Assembly: GCF_047511655.1 (NCBI RefSeq)
Contig: NC_133386.1
Coordinates: 76,635,501 to 76,699,500 of the forward strand
Length of the DNA: 64,000 nucleotides
From: Castor canadensis
Taxonomy: Eukaryota > Chordata > Mammalia > Rodentia > Castoridae
Reading direction: 5' to 3'
Below the pieces are notes generated by a model. That model ran no database searches. It saw nothing but the letters and a program-made list of their open reading frames with translations, and was not told the DNA's origin. Within the stretch, counting starts at the first letter, position 1; the number at the start of each line of letters is the position of its first letter. Of the stretch, positions 45,854-56,865 are shown one piece after another. Made by a program: the position numbers and the translations under genes.

Positions 45854-45945
45854 TGTTGCAGAGGGTTGAACTCAGGGCTCTCTGCATGCTAAGCAGGTAC
45901 TTACTGTATCACTCATCTACATTATCAACACTAAAAATCTTTTTT
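45853..45945 (-). mobile_element. ID-like SINE fragment, reverse strand
   Basis: The text gttgcagagggttgaactca, gggctctctgcatgctaagc and aggtacttactgtatcact matches the complement of the tRNA-derived part of the composite SINE. No 7SL body follows before the next SINE. Confidence 0.55.
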
Positions 45946-45959
45946 CTTCTGTTTCTTTC

Positions 45960-46285
45960 TTTTTCTTTTTTTGGTGTTACTATACTGGGGTTTGAACTCA
46001 AGGCCTTCCACTCGTTAGACTTTCCCAATTGAACCATGCTCCTTTTTTCTTTATTTTTCAGATAGGGTCTTGCGTTTTTGCCCAGGGCTAACCTCAGACT
46101 GTGATCCTCTTACCGACGGTCTCCCATGTAGCTGGGATTATAGAAGCGTACCATACTGATCATCTTATTTGTTAGAATGTAGTCTCACTACCTTTTTTGC
46201 CTGGGTGGCCTCAAACTGGATTTCCTCCTGATCTCCAACTCTTGAGTAGTTGAGATAACAGGCATGAGCCACCACACCTGGCCTC
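45960..46285 (-). mobile_element. Composite SINE, reverse strand
   Basis: A T-rich lead and tactggggtttgaactcaag are followed by 7SL-like text (cagatagggtcttgcg, agctgggattatagaagcgt), a second block (ctcaaactggatttcctcct) and caggcatgagccaccacacc. The layout is dimeric and moderately diverged. Confidence 0.8.
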
Positions 46286-46959
46286 AAAAATCTGTTTCTT
46301 AATCAAGAAATCCTACAAGTTATATCTCTTCATAACACATTGTGTTTTATTAATCTGAATCTTCAGAGAAGCAGCTGTCAAGATAGGATTAAGCATGCAA
46401 GGATTTCATTAAGGGAATGAGAAAATAGGAAAGTGGCTAGAGAAGTCTGGAAGAGCCATCAGGTCATGATGCAAGCAGTCCTGAGCAAAGGAGAGAGGAA
46501 GAGCAGGTGGGGCTCCTCAACTGTTGTGCCATTTAAGGAAGTTTCAGCAAAACTTACTTGCATTCTGAGTATGAGACTGTCTTCCAGGATTGAGACTGTC
46601 TTGGAAAACATGCCTATCCAGTTGCTGGCTGGACAGCTTGTGAGGTGTGCCCCACGTCAACACTGTGGCATACAATCAGCTATAGAGGGAAGTCTGCAGG
46701 TGTGTGCTCATGGTGGTCACACCTGTGCTCTACTGTTGTGAAACCTGTGGGAAGAGCACCATGGCAAGACATCTGCTCTACCCGAAGTCAGCTTCATTGA
46801 TAACACTATAACCTGCTGTATAAGGCAACCCAATGATATTGCCAGAGTAGTAGATGGCATTATTGGTCTCTGAATCCTATCATCCCATTTTTCTTCATAA
46901 TAGAATCTCTGATTTTTAGATAAATGCCTGACTCCACAGAAAGATTTATTTCCTAGTAT
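46286..46959. other. No recognisable feature
   Basis: Unique-looking sequence. The 102-codon frame at 46433-46741 shows no domain. Confidence 0.4.
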
Positions 46960-47330
46960 TCTTTGTAGTAGGCATGGATATGATAGCCTCTCATTAACAA
47001 AACAAGAAGTGTTGTATGCAACTCACAGAAAGTATATTTCATAATTTGGGAGAGATGATGCACCCTTCTTCCTGTTGTTTGGAATACGGGTATGATAGTT
47101 GGAGTTTGAGCAACCATATTGAACCCTGAAGTAGAAAACTGCTGAAAATGGCAAAACAGCAATGTACAAGAGGCCTAGATTCCTGATCCAGTGGGATACC
47201 ATGCCAGCCCCAGATTGCCCACCTCCAGACCTCCTTTGTGAGTAAACGAAGTAAACTTGTATCTTGTTTAAATCACTCTTACTATTGGCTTTCTATTACT
47301 CAGAAGCAAACCTAATTTTACTGATGCAGG
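46960..47330 (+). repeat. Old LTR-like repeat
   Basis: Phrases tatgatagttggagtttgag, caaccatattgaaccctgaa, aggcctagattcctgatcca, ccagccccagattgcccacc, tccagacctcctttgtgagt and aaacttgtatcttgtttaaa follow a common mammalian repeat whose 3' end reads 'cttctatcttgtttaagccac...taacctaatcc'. I do not name the family. Confidence 0.55.
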
Positions 47331-47344
47331 CAGCTCTTTCTGAA

Positions 47345-47450
47345 ATTGGGCCCAGAGAGACTGAATGTGGCATGATTCTTATGACACAGATAATAAGTGA
47401 CAGAGCTGAGATTTTAGCCAGTTCTCCTGACTTTTAGATTGTATGGCTAT
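47345..47450 (-). repeat. MIR fragment, reverse strand
   Basis: cccagagagactgaatgtgg...cacagataataagtgacagagctgagattttagcc is the complement of the MIR core (gagaggttaagt ... cagctagtaagtggcagagccgggattc). Confidence 0.55.
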
Positions 47451-47864
47451 GGAATTAAATTTGATATTTAATTAAGTTAAACTTCAGTGTGCCTCAATTA
47501 TCTAGGAATTACCAAAGTCTTTGAGTAGTCTTCTTTCTTGGCCTAAGTTACTTAATCTGCAAAATGGAGAGAAACATTTCTGTTCTATAAGTACTATAGG
47601 GTTTCTGAATTCTTTCTGAGGAAATAGTATGTAGAGAAGTGTTTTGTAAACTTTTAAGTCCTCAGAATGAAGAACTATTTTTTCAGCATCGATTTACCAA
47701 CTTTCAGGTTTGAATTACTGGAACAAAAAGTCTTTATTCCATTATACAACTTTACTTTGGGAAAAATTCTGATCAGATTGTTATGGGGTAGACTAGGAGG
47801 AAAAGGAAAAGAATAATTTATCACTTAAATATTATGACAATATTTGATACTTCCTCTAACTGAT

Positions 47865-47980
47865 TCCATGCCTTATCATCCCAACTGGATTATAAACTGC
47901 TTTAGAAGCCAAGCCATGTCTCCTTCTCTGTGTCCCTTATGTTTCCTATGCTTGGTGAATTGATTGGTTACTTGGTAATT
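47865..47980 (+). repeat. L2 LINE fragment
   Basis: ggattataaactgctttagaagccaagccatgtctccttc...cctatgcttggtgaattg resembles the L2 3' end (gattgtaagctcctt.agggcagggactgtgtct...cctagcacagtgcctgg). Confidence 0.45.
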
Positions 47981-48136
47981 TTTGTATTGTTCCTTGCAAC
48001 TCAGAAATCTGTGACATCTACTAATACTAATCTTTTCAAAAGATAAAGTTCTTCTAAATTACTGACCCTACTTTTCCCTTTTCTGACTTCAAAGGGGTCA
48101 AATGCATAATGATTGCCTAAATTTCCAATTTTTTTT

Positions 48137-48656
48137 GTTAATTTCTTTATTTTTATTTATTTATTTATTTATTTCGTTTTTCTTTTATTATTCATATGTG
48201 CATACAAGGCTTGGGTCATTTCTCCCCCCTGCCCCCACCCCCTCCCTTACCACCCACTCCGCCCCCTCCCTCTCCCCCCCCCAATACCCAGCAGAAACTA
48301 TTTTGCCCTTATTTCTAATTTTGTTGTAGAGAGAGCATAAGCAATAATAGGAAGGAACAAGGGTTTTTGCTGGTTGAGATAAGGATAGCTATACAGGGCA
48401 TTGACTCACATTGATTTCCTGTGCGTGGGTGTTACCTTCTAGGTTAATTCTTTTTGATCTAACCTTTTCTCTAGTACCTGTTCCCCTTTTCCTATTGGCC
48501 TCAGTTGCTTTAAGGTATCTGCTTTAGTTTCTCTGCGTTAAGGGCAACAAATGCTAGCTAGTTTTTTAGGTGTCTTACCTATCCTCACCCCTCCCTTGTG
48601 TGCTCTCGCTTTTATCATGTGCTCATATTCCAATCCCCTTGTCGTTAATTTCTTTA
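48137..48656 (-). mobile_element. Young LINE-1 3' end with 13-bp target duplication
   Basis: The 13-mer gttaatttcttta flanks the insert (48137-48149 and 48644-48656). The insert starts with a T-rich, (TTTA)n-expanded tail, then the C-rich tract 48224-48282, then the same 3' UTR as the L1 at 22793. It stops before ORF2. Near-identity to that copy indicates recent insertion. Confidence 0.9.
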
Positions 48657-49034
48657 GTTTTTTTAAACCAAACAGCCATCTTAGTAAATCTTATTTTAAT
48701 CTTGGCTGTGAAACATGGAGAAAAATATAAAACTCTTTTCCCTGAAATTAAGAATAAATTAGTTAGCTTTTTGTATAATTCTTAGCTAAGATCCATGTTT
48801 ATGTGATTTCATAGCATTCCATTTGATAATAATACTTAAACATACTGAAGTAATAGATGTTTTATCATGAAATACTTGGTTGTATAGCAGCTGTGAGTGA
48901 ATTAGTGAGTAAGAAATTGCAGGTCACATGCTGTCCCTTGAACAAATGACCTTGCTTGCACTCTTAGACCAATCTCTATGTCAGAAGATAATGTTTTAAG
49001 CTTTCCATTAATATTTTTATATAAAATATTTAAG
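48657..49034. other. No recognisable feature
   Basis: AT-rich unique sequence. Confidence 0.45.
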
Positions 49035-49076
49035 TCTTTATATTTCATATAAAAATCTTTATATTTTATATAAAAT
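49035..49076. repeat. Tandem 21-bp AT-rich duplication
   Basis: The unit tctttatatttcatataaaa(a) is followed at once by tctttatattttatataaaa(t), with two differences. The surrounding 90 bp are almost purely A/T and rich in self-complementary TATA runs. Confidence 0.8.
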
Positions 49077-49524
49077 AATATTATACAAAATATGTATCTG
49101 ACTTGCCCACTACAAATGAGATCACATTGCATGAATGACTTTGATTTTTATATTCCATTACATTCCAAAAGACAATATCAAATATATGAAATTGCGATGT
49201 GTATTGAAAAAGAATCACAGAGACAAGAATTCAGGTAAGAGCCCCTTTAATTGTAGTGGCCACAAGTTGGCATTAACTATTTGGATAATACATCCTAGGA
49301 ATGGTAGGTAGACAGAAGAATAATGTCTCTGGTGCTTAGATACTCAGTAGTATAGAGAAACTTCAGATCTCTAAAGATTTAACTTTTTGGATGTTTAGAA
49401 TAAGACATGTTAGAAATGGTTGACACTATTTTGGGTAGCTCTGAATATATTCATAACCACTAAATGCTCCTTCTTGCCAAATGGTATGTAACCAAAATTT
49501 ACTTCTCAGCAAGTTACCACTGAT

Positions 49525-49655
49525 GGTATTAGTGGCTGTAGTCAACAGTCATAGGTTCAAGTCTCACTTTAGGCACTAGCTAGTGAAGGGACCTTGCATG
49601 AGTTATGTGTACATCCCAAACATCATTTCATTCTTGTAAAATAAAAGGTTTAGTT
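49525..49655 (+). repeat. MIR fragment
   Basis: The text ataggttcaagtctcacttt, gaccttgcatgagttatg and ttcttgtaaaataaaagg follows the MIR core order (gggttcaagtcc, gaccttgggcaagttac, ctgtaaaatgaagg). Confidence 0.45.
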
Positions 49656-51034
49656 TGCCCTTCCAAATTCACATTTACCTTCTATCTTGAATATCCTAAA
49701 TTCTAATGCCCTTTATGTGACAGTTGAAATATAAGACTCCAACATGAACAGTTGCTCATGGAGCTGAAATCGTGATGCATTTGCATGGAGAAAATCCTAC
49801 ATGGGGGAAATATTAAGTGGTGATATCACATTTGGGTTGGGGGACTGACTTGTAAAACCAAGGAATGGTGGGTGCAGAGGTTGTGTCCCTTAACTCCATG
49901 AAAGTTTTAAGTCACAAATGCTGTGCATACATGACTCAGATGAAATCTGAAACAATTATTAGATATTTTCTAACTGCCAAGGGGTTTGTAATTGTGTTTG
50001 ACAAAACACATGGTTGACATCATATTTTTCAACTTTTGTCCAGATGTTAGGTGTCATATGAGCCCAGCCAAAGGGGGGGGTCCATGCTTCACAAAGGCAA
50101 TTGCAAGTGATGAAAAAAATCAGTTCCTTTAGTTGCCATAGAGAACATTTAAAAAACCAAATTATTGACTTGGGCTTGATATTAGCAAGCAAACTGAACT
50201 GTGTTATGATCTAACTGGGTGATTGTTGGTTAAGATCCTTCCCTTTGCTGTTGATGTAATCAGACTAATATTTGTTTTTGAAATACATCTTATTCCCTTC
50301 TCATTCAGCAGATACCCTCATTACATTGTTAGGATGCTTTCAACAAATGAGAGAAAACCCAGCCCAAACTGGCTTACTGGTGGAATTCATTGATTAAACT
50401 AATTGAAAAGTCCAGGAGAGGGTCTGGTTTCAAATGAAGCTCAGGCAGCTTGATCTCTCTCTGCAGGACCTGTTTTTTCTCAGTCTTTTCAGCTATACTC
50501 TTTCTGGTTTAGGTTTGTTCTCAGAAATACTCTTCCTCCCATGGATCAGGATAATTTGTGTTGTCTCTGCCTGAAGCACTGCAGGGGCTTATACCTGCCT
50601 TATAACCAGAAGCCTCACAAAATGTCCCATCACTTCCCATGAGCTCCAGCTGTATCAGGCACCTGGACCCATCACTATCGACAGTAGAGTGTGATGTTTG
50701 CATGGAATTGGGGCAGGGTCATGGGCTCCACTCCATACTCAGAGTTGAAAATGGAAAGAGGTGGTTTCCCAAGAGAAATCAGGGTTTGCTTTCCAAAAGC
50801 AGGTGGTATGAATATCTGTGAAGTCACACCCAGATTCCCTTGCACTTTTGCAGTTAGGCAAGTGGCTCTTTTACTTTCCTAGCTCGTATCCTCTGCATTG
50901 CTGTGGTCTTAAGTGAATAGAATCCCCCCTTTTCTGTTTATGGCCAAACTTATCATTGGCCTGACTCCTTCCACCTAGCCCAGGATCATTTCAGTCATAG
51001 TTAAGTATTCCATAGACCTGTTCCTCCTTCTATT
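49656..51034. other. No recognisable feature
   Basis: Unique-looking sequence with a G8 run at about 50072. I see no exon or repeat. Confidence 0.4.
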
Positions 51035-51283
51035 TTTTTATTTAGGTGATACTGGGGTTTGAACTCAAGTGTCTCCTAGTTTTTGCTCAACAGACTGCAA
51101 TATTCCTATATGTCTCCCGGGTAGCTGGGATCATAGGTGTGCACCACCACATTCAGCTTGTTTCTTGAGATTGCGAGGTCTTGCTAACTTTTTATCTGGA
51201 CTGGCCTAGAACCATGATCCTACCAATCACTGCCCCCAGAGTACCTGGGATTATAGTCATGAGCCACTACATCCAGCTTTTTT
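51035..51283 (-). mobile_element. Composite SINE, reverse strand
   Basis: A T-rich lead and gatactggggtttgaactca are followed by 7SL-like text twice (ggtagctgggatcataggtg and tgggattatagtcatgagcc). The copy is old. Confidence 0.75.
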
Positions 51284-51397
51284 CCTTTTTTGGATGTGGT
51301 CTTGCTATGCAGTCCAGGCTGGACTCAAACTTGTTATCCCTCCTGCCTTGGTCTCCTGAGTGCTGGGATTATAGAGGTGTACCACTGTGCTCAGCTC
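51284..51397 (-). mobile_element. B1-type SINE, reverse strand
   Basis: The text gatgtggtcttgctatgcag, tccaggctggactcaaactt and ctgagtgctgggattataga is a B1 monomer complement abutting the previous SINE. One may have inserted next to the other. Confidence 0.7.
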
Positions 51398-52439
51398 CTT
51401 CTCCCTTTTACTTGGCCTTAGTTTATGAATCTGCTCATGTCTTATCTGATTATAAAACATACACACTCTGTCTTTGAAATTATTCTGACCCATCTCCACT
51501 TTTAGCTGCCATATAATATATCTCCTTTTCTTCTCATAAAGTTTTCCCCTCCCCAGCTGTGTCTATGCTCCTTGTCTCTTCCGTTTTCTTGATAATTCAC
51601 TGAGAGTGAGGGCTAAAAAATGTTTTGTCTCTGTACCTCTTTGACACTACACTTTCTACATTAACAGAGGTTTGTTCATGAGTATGGATCTTTGATTGTG
51701 AGCGTTTTGAACAGGAAGAAATTTAATATAGGAAAGAAGCGACTTCCTCAGTCATTGGAATGTTTAAGAAGTAAATTGTAAGCAAGCAGCTTCACACAAT
51801 CCCAGTAATATACAGCCAATAAACTGCTACCAGTACTGGAGTCAGTGATTCTCGGAACAATACCAGAAGCTTCTAGAAAGTCTAAGTAGAAGTCTACTCT
51901 ACTGACGTTGAAACTCAGGACTTCAGAGAACTCCACCTTCTGTCTCCTATTCTCATGTAAGCACCTTTTTACAAATCTAAATAGGAACATAACTATCAAG
52001 GAAATTGGAGAGATGTACTTTCAAGGCTTTTAGTTCCTGAAGCATAAGGAAGAGCTTGGAAGGGTAGACTAGATCTGAGTATTAATAGATTCCACTTGGC
52101 ATATTATCATTCACAGGCATTTCTTGTTCCCCAACCTCTTTAATGTTGTTAAGAGTTCTGTACTTGAGTTGCTGCTTCTTTGCTCTCAGTGTGAACTTTC
52201 TTTGTCTCATCTGTTATTGTCAGTACAACCTCCTGCAGCTTGATGATGTTTTAGTCTATTATTCCTCCACAGGTATCTCCATGAATTTCATGTAATACAA
52301 CTCTGCTGGACCCTTTCATATTGTTCACCCATTAGGACCACACACTCAACTTATTTGAGAAAGAAATCTTTATTTCTGCTACTGAGCCTGCTGTTCCTCC
52401 ATATTTTATCTCTGTTAGCCATATATTCAGTCAATCACT
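51398..52439. other. Unassigned sequence left of the L1 5' end
   Basis: A weak L2-like 3' end may lie at 51540-51690. The rest (51700-52439) abuts L1 ORF1 but gives no ORF1 RNA-binding domain or ORF2 translation that I can recognise. It could be unrelated flank or a degraded or alternative 3' part of the element. Confidence 0.3.
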
Positions 52440-52900
52440 AAATCAAATTTTATTTTACTTATTACTTTTTCTTTATCTGACTGTTTTAATACATCTGCCT
52501 TTTCTTTGAGCCTTGATACTCTGACTTCAATATGATCTACTCTACTGGAAAGACTTTCCACTGAGGTTTATATTTGACTTATTGATTTCCAGAATTTCAG
52601 ATTGATTCTTTTTCAGAATTTCTGTGTGTTCATTGAATTCCTCTTTCATATCCTGCATTGTCAGTCTTACTTCATTCAACCTTTTATTTGTATCCTCTGA
52701 ATTCATTCAGGATTTTATACATGTCTTCTTTATTTTCATTGACCATTCTTATGGTCCTGCTTTCTAGTTCTCTGTCTAGGCTTCCTCCTCCTCCTCCTCC
52801 TCTTCCTTCTTCTTCTTTACTATCCTTAGTGTTGTTTACTATGGGATTGTTGACTTACCATGATACTTTGGAGGTGTCATGTAGGCTTGTTTTTTTTCAT
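52440..52900 (-). pseudogene. L1 ORF1 N-terminal/coiled-coil pseudogene
   Basis: Minus-strand translation of 52573-52672 gives LTMQDMKEEFNEHTEILKKN and then QSEILEINKSN without a stop. After a frame change near 52560, VESLSSRVDHIEVRVSRLKE KADVLKQSDKE follows (about 52463-52558). This Glu/Lys/Leu-rich heptad pattern is the trimerising coiled coil of L1 ORF1p, an RNA chaperone of the retrotransposition RNP. Upstream an MTPPK-like start lies near 52880. Frames change at least twice. The RNA-recognition and C-terminal domains are not seen, so the copy is dead. Confidence 0.7.
52782..52818. repeat. (TCC)n/(TTC)n microsatellite within L1 ORF1
   Basis: About 37 bp of CTC/TTC repeats. On the L1 sense strand it is GAG/GGA and GAA-rich, falling in the acidic N-terminal part of ORF1. 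It probably arose by slippage after insertion. Confidence 0.85.
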
Positions 52901-55130
52901 GTTTCTTATTTTTCTGTACTGAGATTTATGCATCTGAGGCCAAGGTGTTGGTTGGAAATTTTAGTCTCAGTGTTCAGGCAGTAGTGGGAGGGTGGCATAT
53001 AGTTTCTCACCACTGACCACCTTTGATCTGTGTGCCTAGGGTACCAAACCTGGTCTGCCACACTGCTCAGATAGAAGAAAACTGGAGTCTTTTGTAGTTC
53101 TTAATGTAGGGGTTGTTTGCTATTTGTGTGTGAAGACACAGTTGGTCGAGGGTCAGTAGCTTCTGTGCTGCTTTCACATTACAAGCTTTCTTTCTTTGTG
53201 CACTGAAAGTCACTGCTGGCAGCACTGTAGTCTATGGAACAGGCAGTTTCCCACTTGCTGCAAGCACTCTCAACCACAGTTTGTAACCCCAGGGGCAGTA
53301 AGTTTACAAGCTTAGCTATGTCCCCCAAATGCATCAGAGAGTAGGTGGAGCAAACCAAGCATTGAGTTCTGCCATTTTGTACTTGTGGTAGAGAACTGAA
53401 GGACTCAAACTCTCTGTCTGCAGGTCTCAGTGCTTTCAGACCCCACCTAGCAGTTCACCCCCCTGTGGAAGAGAGGAGACCGAGGAGACTGTGAGATCCA
53501 TAGATTCTGTGTTCTAGAACACAGAATGTGTAGCTCTAGGTGGAGCTCTCTACCCCACCTAGTAGAAAACACCTGCAGCTGGCAGACAGCTCCTAGAAGC
53601 CAAGTACTCCACAAGTCACAAGTCTGGGCTCCCTGTGCTTAAACTCAAGAGGTCCTCATCTTACCCATTCCCTCTCCAAGACTATCTGTCATGGCTGTCT
53701 ACCCTGACCCTGTGGCATGGTGTCCCAAGACTCCATGAGATATGGTTGTTCCTTGATTTTCAAGTCCCCAGAGTAGCTCAGTCTCAAACTCAGGTTGGCA
53801 GCAAATGCCTGTGGCTAGCAGACAATTTCCTGCACTCCACCTTCAGAGTGTATTCCAAATGCATCTTATATTGAGGGGAACAAACAAAGCACTGATTTCT
53901 TCATTGGTGGAGAACTGAGTGCCTCAGATGCTATGCTTATAGGTCTCAGTTCTTTCAGATCCTGCCCAACAGTTCATCACCCTGTGGAAAGGAAGAGGCA
54001 GGAGAATATCACATTATTCCCAGGTCCCATGCTCAAAGCTCTCAGCCCTGCCTGTAAACAAGCTCCCACAGCTAGCAGATGGCTCCTGGACGCTGAGCAC
54101 GTGTCCAGCCATGGGCTTGGTGCTGTTTCTACAGTGATCCTCAGGGATGAAACTTGCTCTTGTCAGGTAGGGAGTGACTACTGACCATCAGACCCTTTAC
54201 TTTCTGAGCTTCTGGCTAATTGAACTTCTCCATCTGCATCAGCTCTTTCTTCCTCTCTATAACCACCTCTTATGGCCATCTCCCTGCTAGACATTGTAGC
54301 CCAGTGTCCCAGGATTTCCTGAGCTGCCATTGTTCCTTGTTCCAGAGTAGCTAGCTCAGTCTCAAACCCTGTCTGGCTGCACCCAACTGGCAGCTCCTGA
54401 AACCTGAGCACTCTGCCAGCCATGGGTTCTGTGCTCTGTTTCTGAAATCGTCCTCAGGCAATGAAGCTTGCTTTCATCACATTGGCCGGGGCTGCCAACT
54501 ACTGTGCTTTTCATTTCCCAAGCTTCTGATGGCTGCTTGCAACTAACTTCACAGCTCGCCCACTTCAAACCTCTCTCCTCTTATGGCCATGCCTCTTCTG
54601 GACACTGTGGCTGGTTGTCACAAGATGTCCTGTATTGCAATTGCTCCTTGTTTCCAAGACCCCCAGGTACCTCAGTCTCAAACATTTGGCCATCTCTCAA
54701 GATGTTCCCTTGCCACAGCTCTCCCAGCTATGGGGAGTGAAAGATTATCTTATCCAATGCTAGCCTGTCATACTGGGGGAGAGACACTGCCCACCAAATC
54801 CCCACTCTGAATTTTTAAGGGTTGGGGGAAGTGTGGATTTGTCCCCAGTCTGTCATGAGGCACCCTAGACTACCTTGTGGTTGAGTCTTTGGCTTCCCCT
54901 TTCTGACAGGGAGTTGAGGCTACAGCTGCAGTCTTCTTAATTTCCTGTCACCTTTGTGTTTTGTCATACTGTTCAACTGCCCTGTCACTTTTTTTGTGGT
55001 TCTCAGTGCTCTTTCTCTCTTTCTATGTTCTAAATGTAGTCTCTCTTCTCTGTTACCCTTACCCTGACTCTTCTCATTTATGAGTCTGACTGAGAAAGCT
55101 TCTACTCCACTATCTTGCCACGTCCTGGGA
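52901..55130 (-). mobile_element. L1 5' UTR with internal tandem repeats (full 5' end)
   Basis: This sequence lies upstream of the ORF1 relic in the L1 sense direction. Its outer end (55100-55130) reads on the minus strand ggcaagatagtggagtagaag, very like the conserved start of mammalian L1 5' UTRs (caagatggcggagtag...). Inside are diverged tandem units: aggtctcag(t)gctttcagacc... at 53422 recurs at 53941; cagctggcagacagctccta at 53576 recurs at 54069 and 54383; gtgtccca(a/g)g...gttccttg at 53721, 54305 and (weaker) 54616; ctcagtctcaaac at 53777, 54355 and 54671. Spacings are about 490-575 bp and then about 315 bp. The sequence is C/T-rich and G/C-richer than its flanks. Overlapping open frames are by-products. 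Confidence 0.65.
53504..53527. repeat. 24-bp perfect palindrome in the L1 5' UTR
   Basis: Positions 53504-53527 read identically on both strands, centred on gttctagaac. Four TTC/GAA triplets lie symmetrically in it, giving a heat-shock-element-like core (nTTCnnGAAn). The same place in the neighbouring repeat unit (about 54010-54040) lacks it, so it is specific to this unit. Confidence 0.9.
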
Positions 55131-56634
55131 CACTAAATGTAATTTTAAAAATTTCCTATCTTTCCCATCCCTGTAATATCACCCTGGCTTATTTCCTCAT
55201 CACCTTGCCTGGGCTGCCTCAGCTTCCTATCTGGATTTCCTGCTTACAATCTAACCTACTTTGAATCAGTTCTTCATAAACTCTGGGGGGACTAATGGAA
55301 AACAAATCTGCAATGATTCTCCTTTACTTAGAATCATTGAATGAGTATTTAAAAGGCTGAAAAGAAAGAGCAATAATTTTTCCAAATAATTCTTGATAAT
55401 TTATCAAAGACAGCAGACAGATGGACTGCAAGTATTTATAAAAGACCCAATGGCACTAAGCATTAGAACAGAGAGACAAAAAATATCCTCCAAATGCTCT
55501 GATTCTAATTAGCCAGAATGAATGTTTCAGTGTATCAGTTGAGTTTTGAGAGGGGAAAGATCTGATGGAGAGTCTAATATTTCATATTCTAGTTTTTGGT
55601 AGGGAATTTACTAGAGTGTGGTTAAATTTGCAAGCTTTGTAGTGAGTGATTTCTCATCCATCTAGTTTATTTCTCATTTTCAACATGTGAACTTCAATAT
55701 GTGGTATGGGGAGAAGTCAGTAAGGAAAAGTCAGAGTGACAAAGGGAGATCACAATTCTTCTGGATAAACCAGAAACAAGAAAGAAAAAATTCAGGAAGC
55801 AATAATATCTGCCTGCCTTCTGTTACCCCAAAATGTATTTGGTTAACCCAAAATATAGCTGTCATTGATCTTGGTGTAAATAATGTTGTCTAAATGTCAT
55901 GTTGGGGATGACATTTAGTGGGCTGTCAGAAATTCTGGGAAAGTAACCTGCTCTCGCAAAGGTAGGGTTCTTCCCAAATGCATGTAACACCTGGCTTCCA
56001 AAGCTGACTAGTGATCTCTGTGACTGCTGATTATTCCTTGTTTCCTGGATAGGGGATCTTTTTTGTCAGTGTAGGAGACTCAGTGTGGATCGAAGGCTGT
56101 TTTCTCAACTGTATCTCTACATCTTCATACATTCCTTCTTTCTCTCCACCTTTACTTTCTGTCACATTAAAATTCACTTAGACCATCATCATCATCATCT
56201 TCGTCTTCTCCAATGAAGCCATAGAGTGGCTAACTAGCATGAATTCTTTAAAATTTAATTCCATACTAGTGTTTGAGTCAATGAAACAAAAACTGTTTCT
56301 ATGGAGAATCAGAAAAATTAGAGAAAGCAGAAATTTTATTGCCGCATTGTAAGCAAGACTGCGAGGGATGTTTATTCCAATTTAAATGAAATCTTTTATT
56401 GATTAATATTTTACCTCTAGTAGCATAAACATTACAATCACTCAGTATATAGCAACTTTATTAATGTGTTTGGTTTCAGCATAATTAAATGGTAAATACA
56501 GTCCTTCCCCACTTATAAAAGATATGGGACGGGGAAAGAGACTTTTAATGCTGTAGATAACAATATTTACTCACTTATAGATTGGTTTTGAACATCGGAA
56601 CTCTCAGACTATCCATGCATGGGGTTAGTGTGGC
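55131..56634. other. No recognisable feature
   Basis: Unique-looking flank of the L1 5' end, with a short (CAT)n run at 56184-56199. I see no exon. Confidence 0.45.
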
Positions 56635-56865
56635 CTACTAGTTGAGAACATGGTCTTGAAGTCAGATTACTCAGGTTCATATCTAATCTTGTTCAGTGAT
56701 CAGACATGATTTTCTAAAAGATCTTTTAACTTCTCTGTGTCTCCCTTGCTTTACCTCTAAAATAAGAATAGTTACAAATCCTAATCATGGACAATTAATG
56801 ACATGATATGAATATAGCATTCAGAACCACTCCTAGAATGTGGAATATAGTTGATGATTAATCTA
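56635..56865 (+). repeat. MIR SINE
   Basis: The text tgaagtcagattactcaggt, tcatatctaatcttg, aacttctctgtgtctccctt, cctctaaaataagaatagtt and attcagaaccactcctagaa follows MIR from its 5' third to its 3' end. Confidence 0.65.

Noticed and set aside
53551-53564. Reverse CTCF-like string around ccccacctagtag
   Set aside because: Four departures from the core. It is better explained as part of the L1 5' UTR repeat.
53310-54740. CRISPR-like or satellite array
   Set aside because: The units are long, diverged and few, in a mammalian context linked to L1 ORF1. They have none of the short identical repeat and unique spacer structure.
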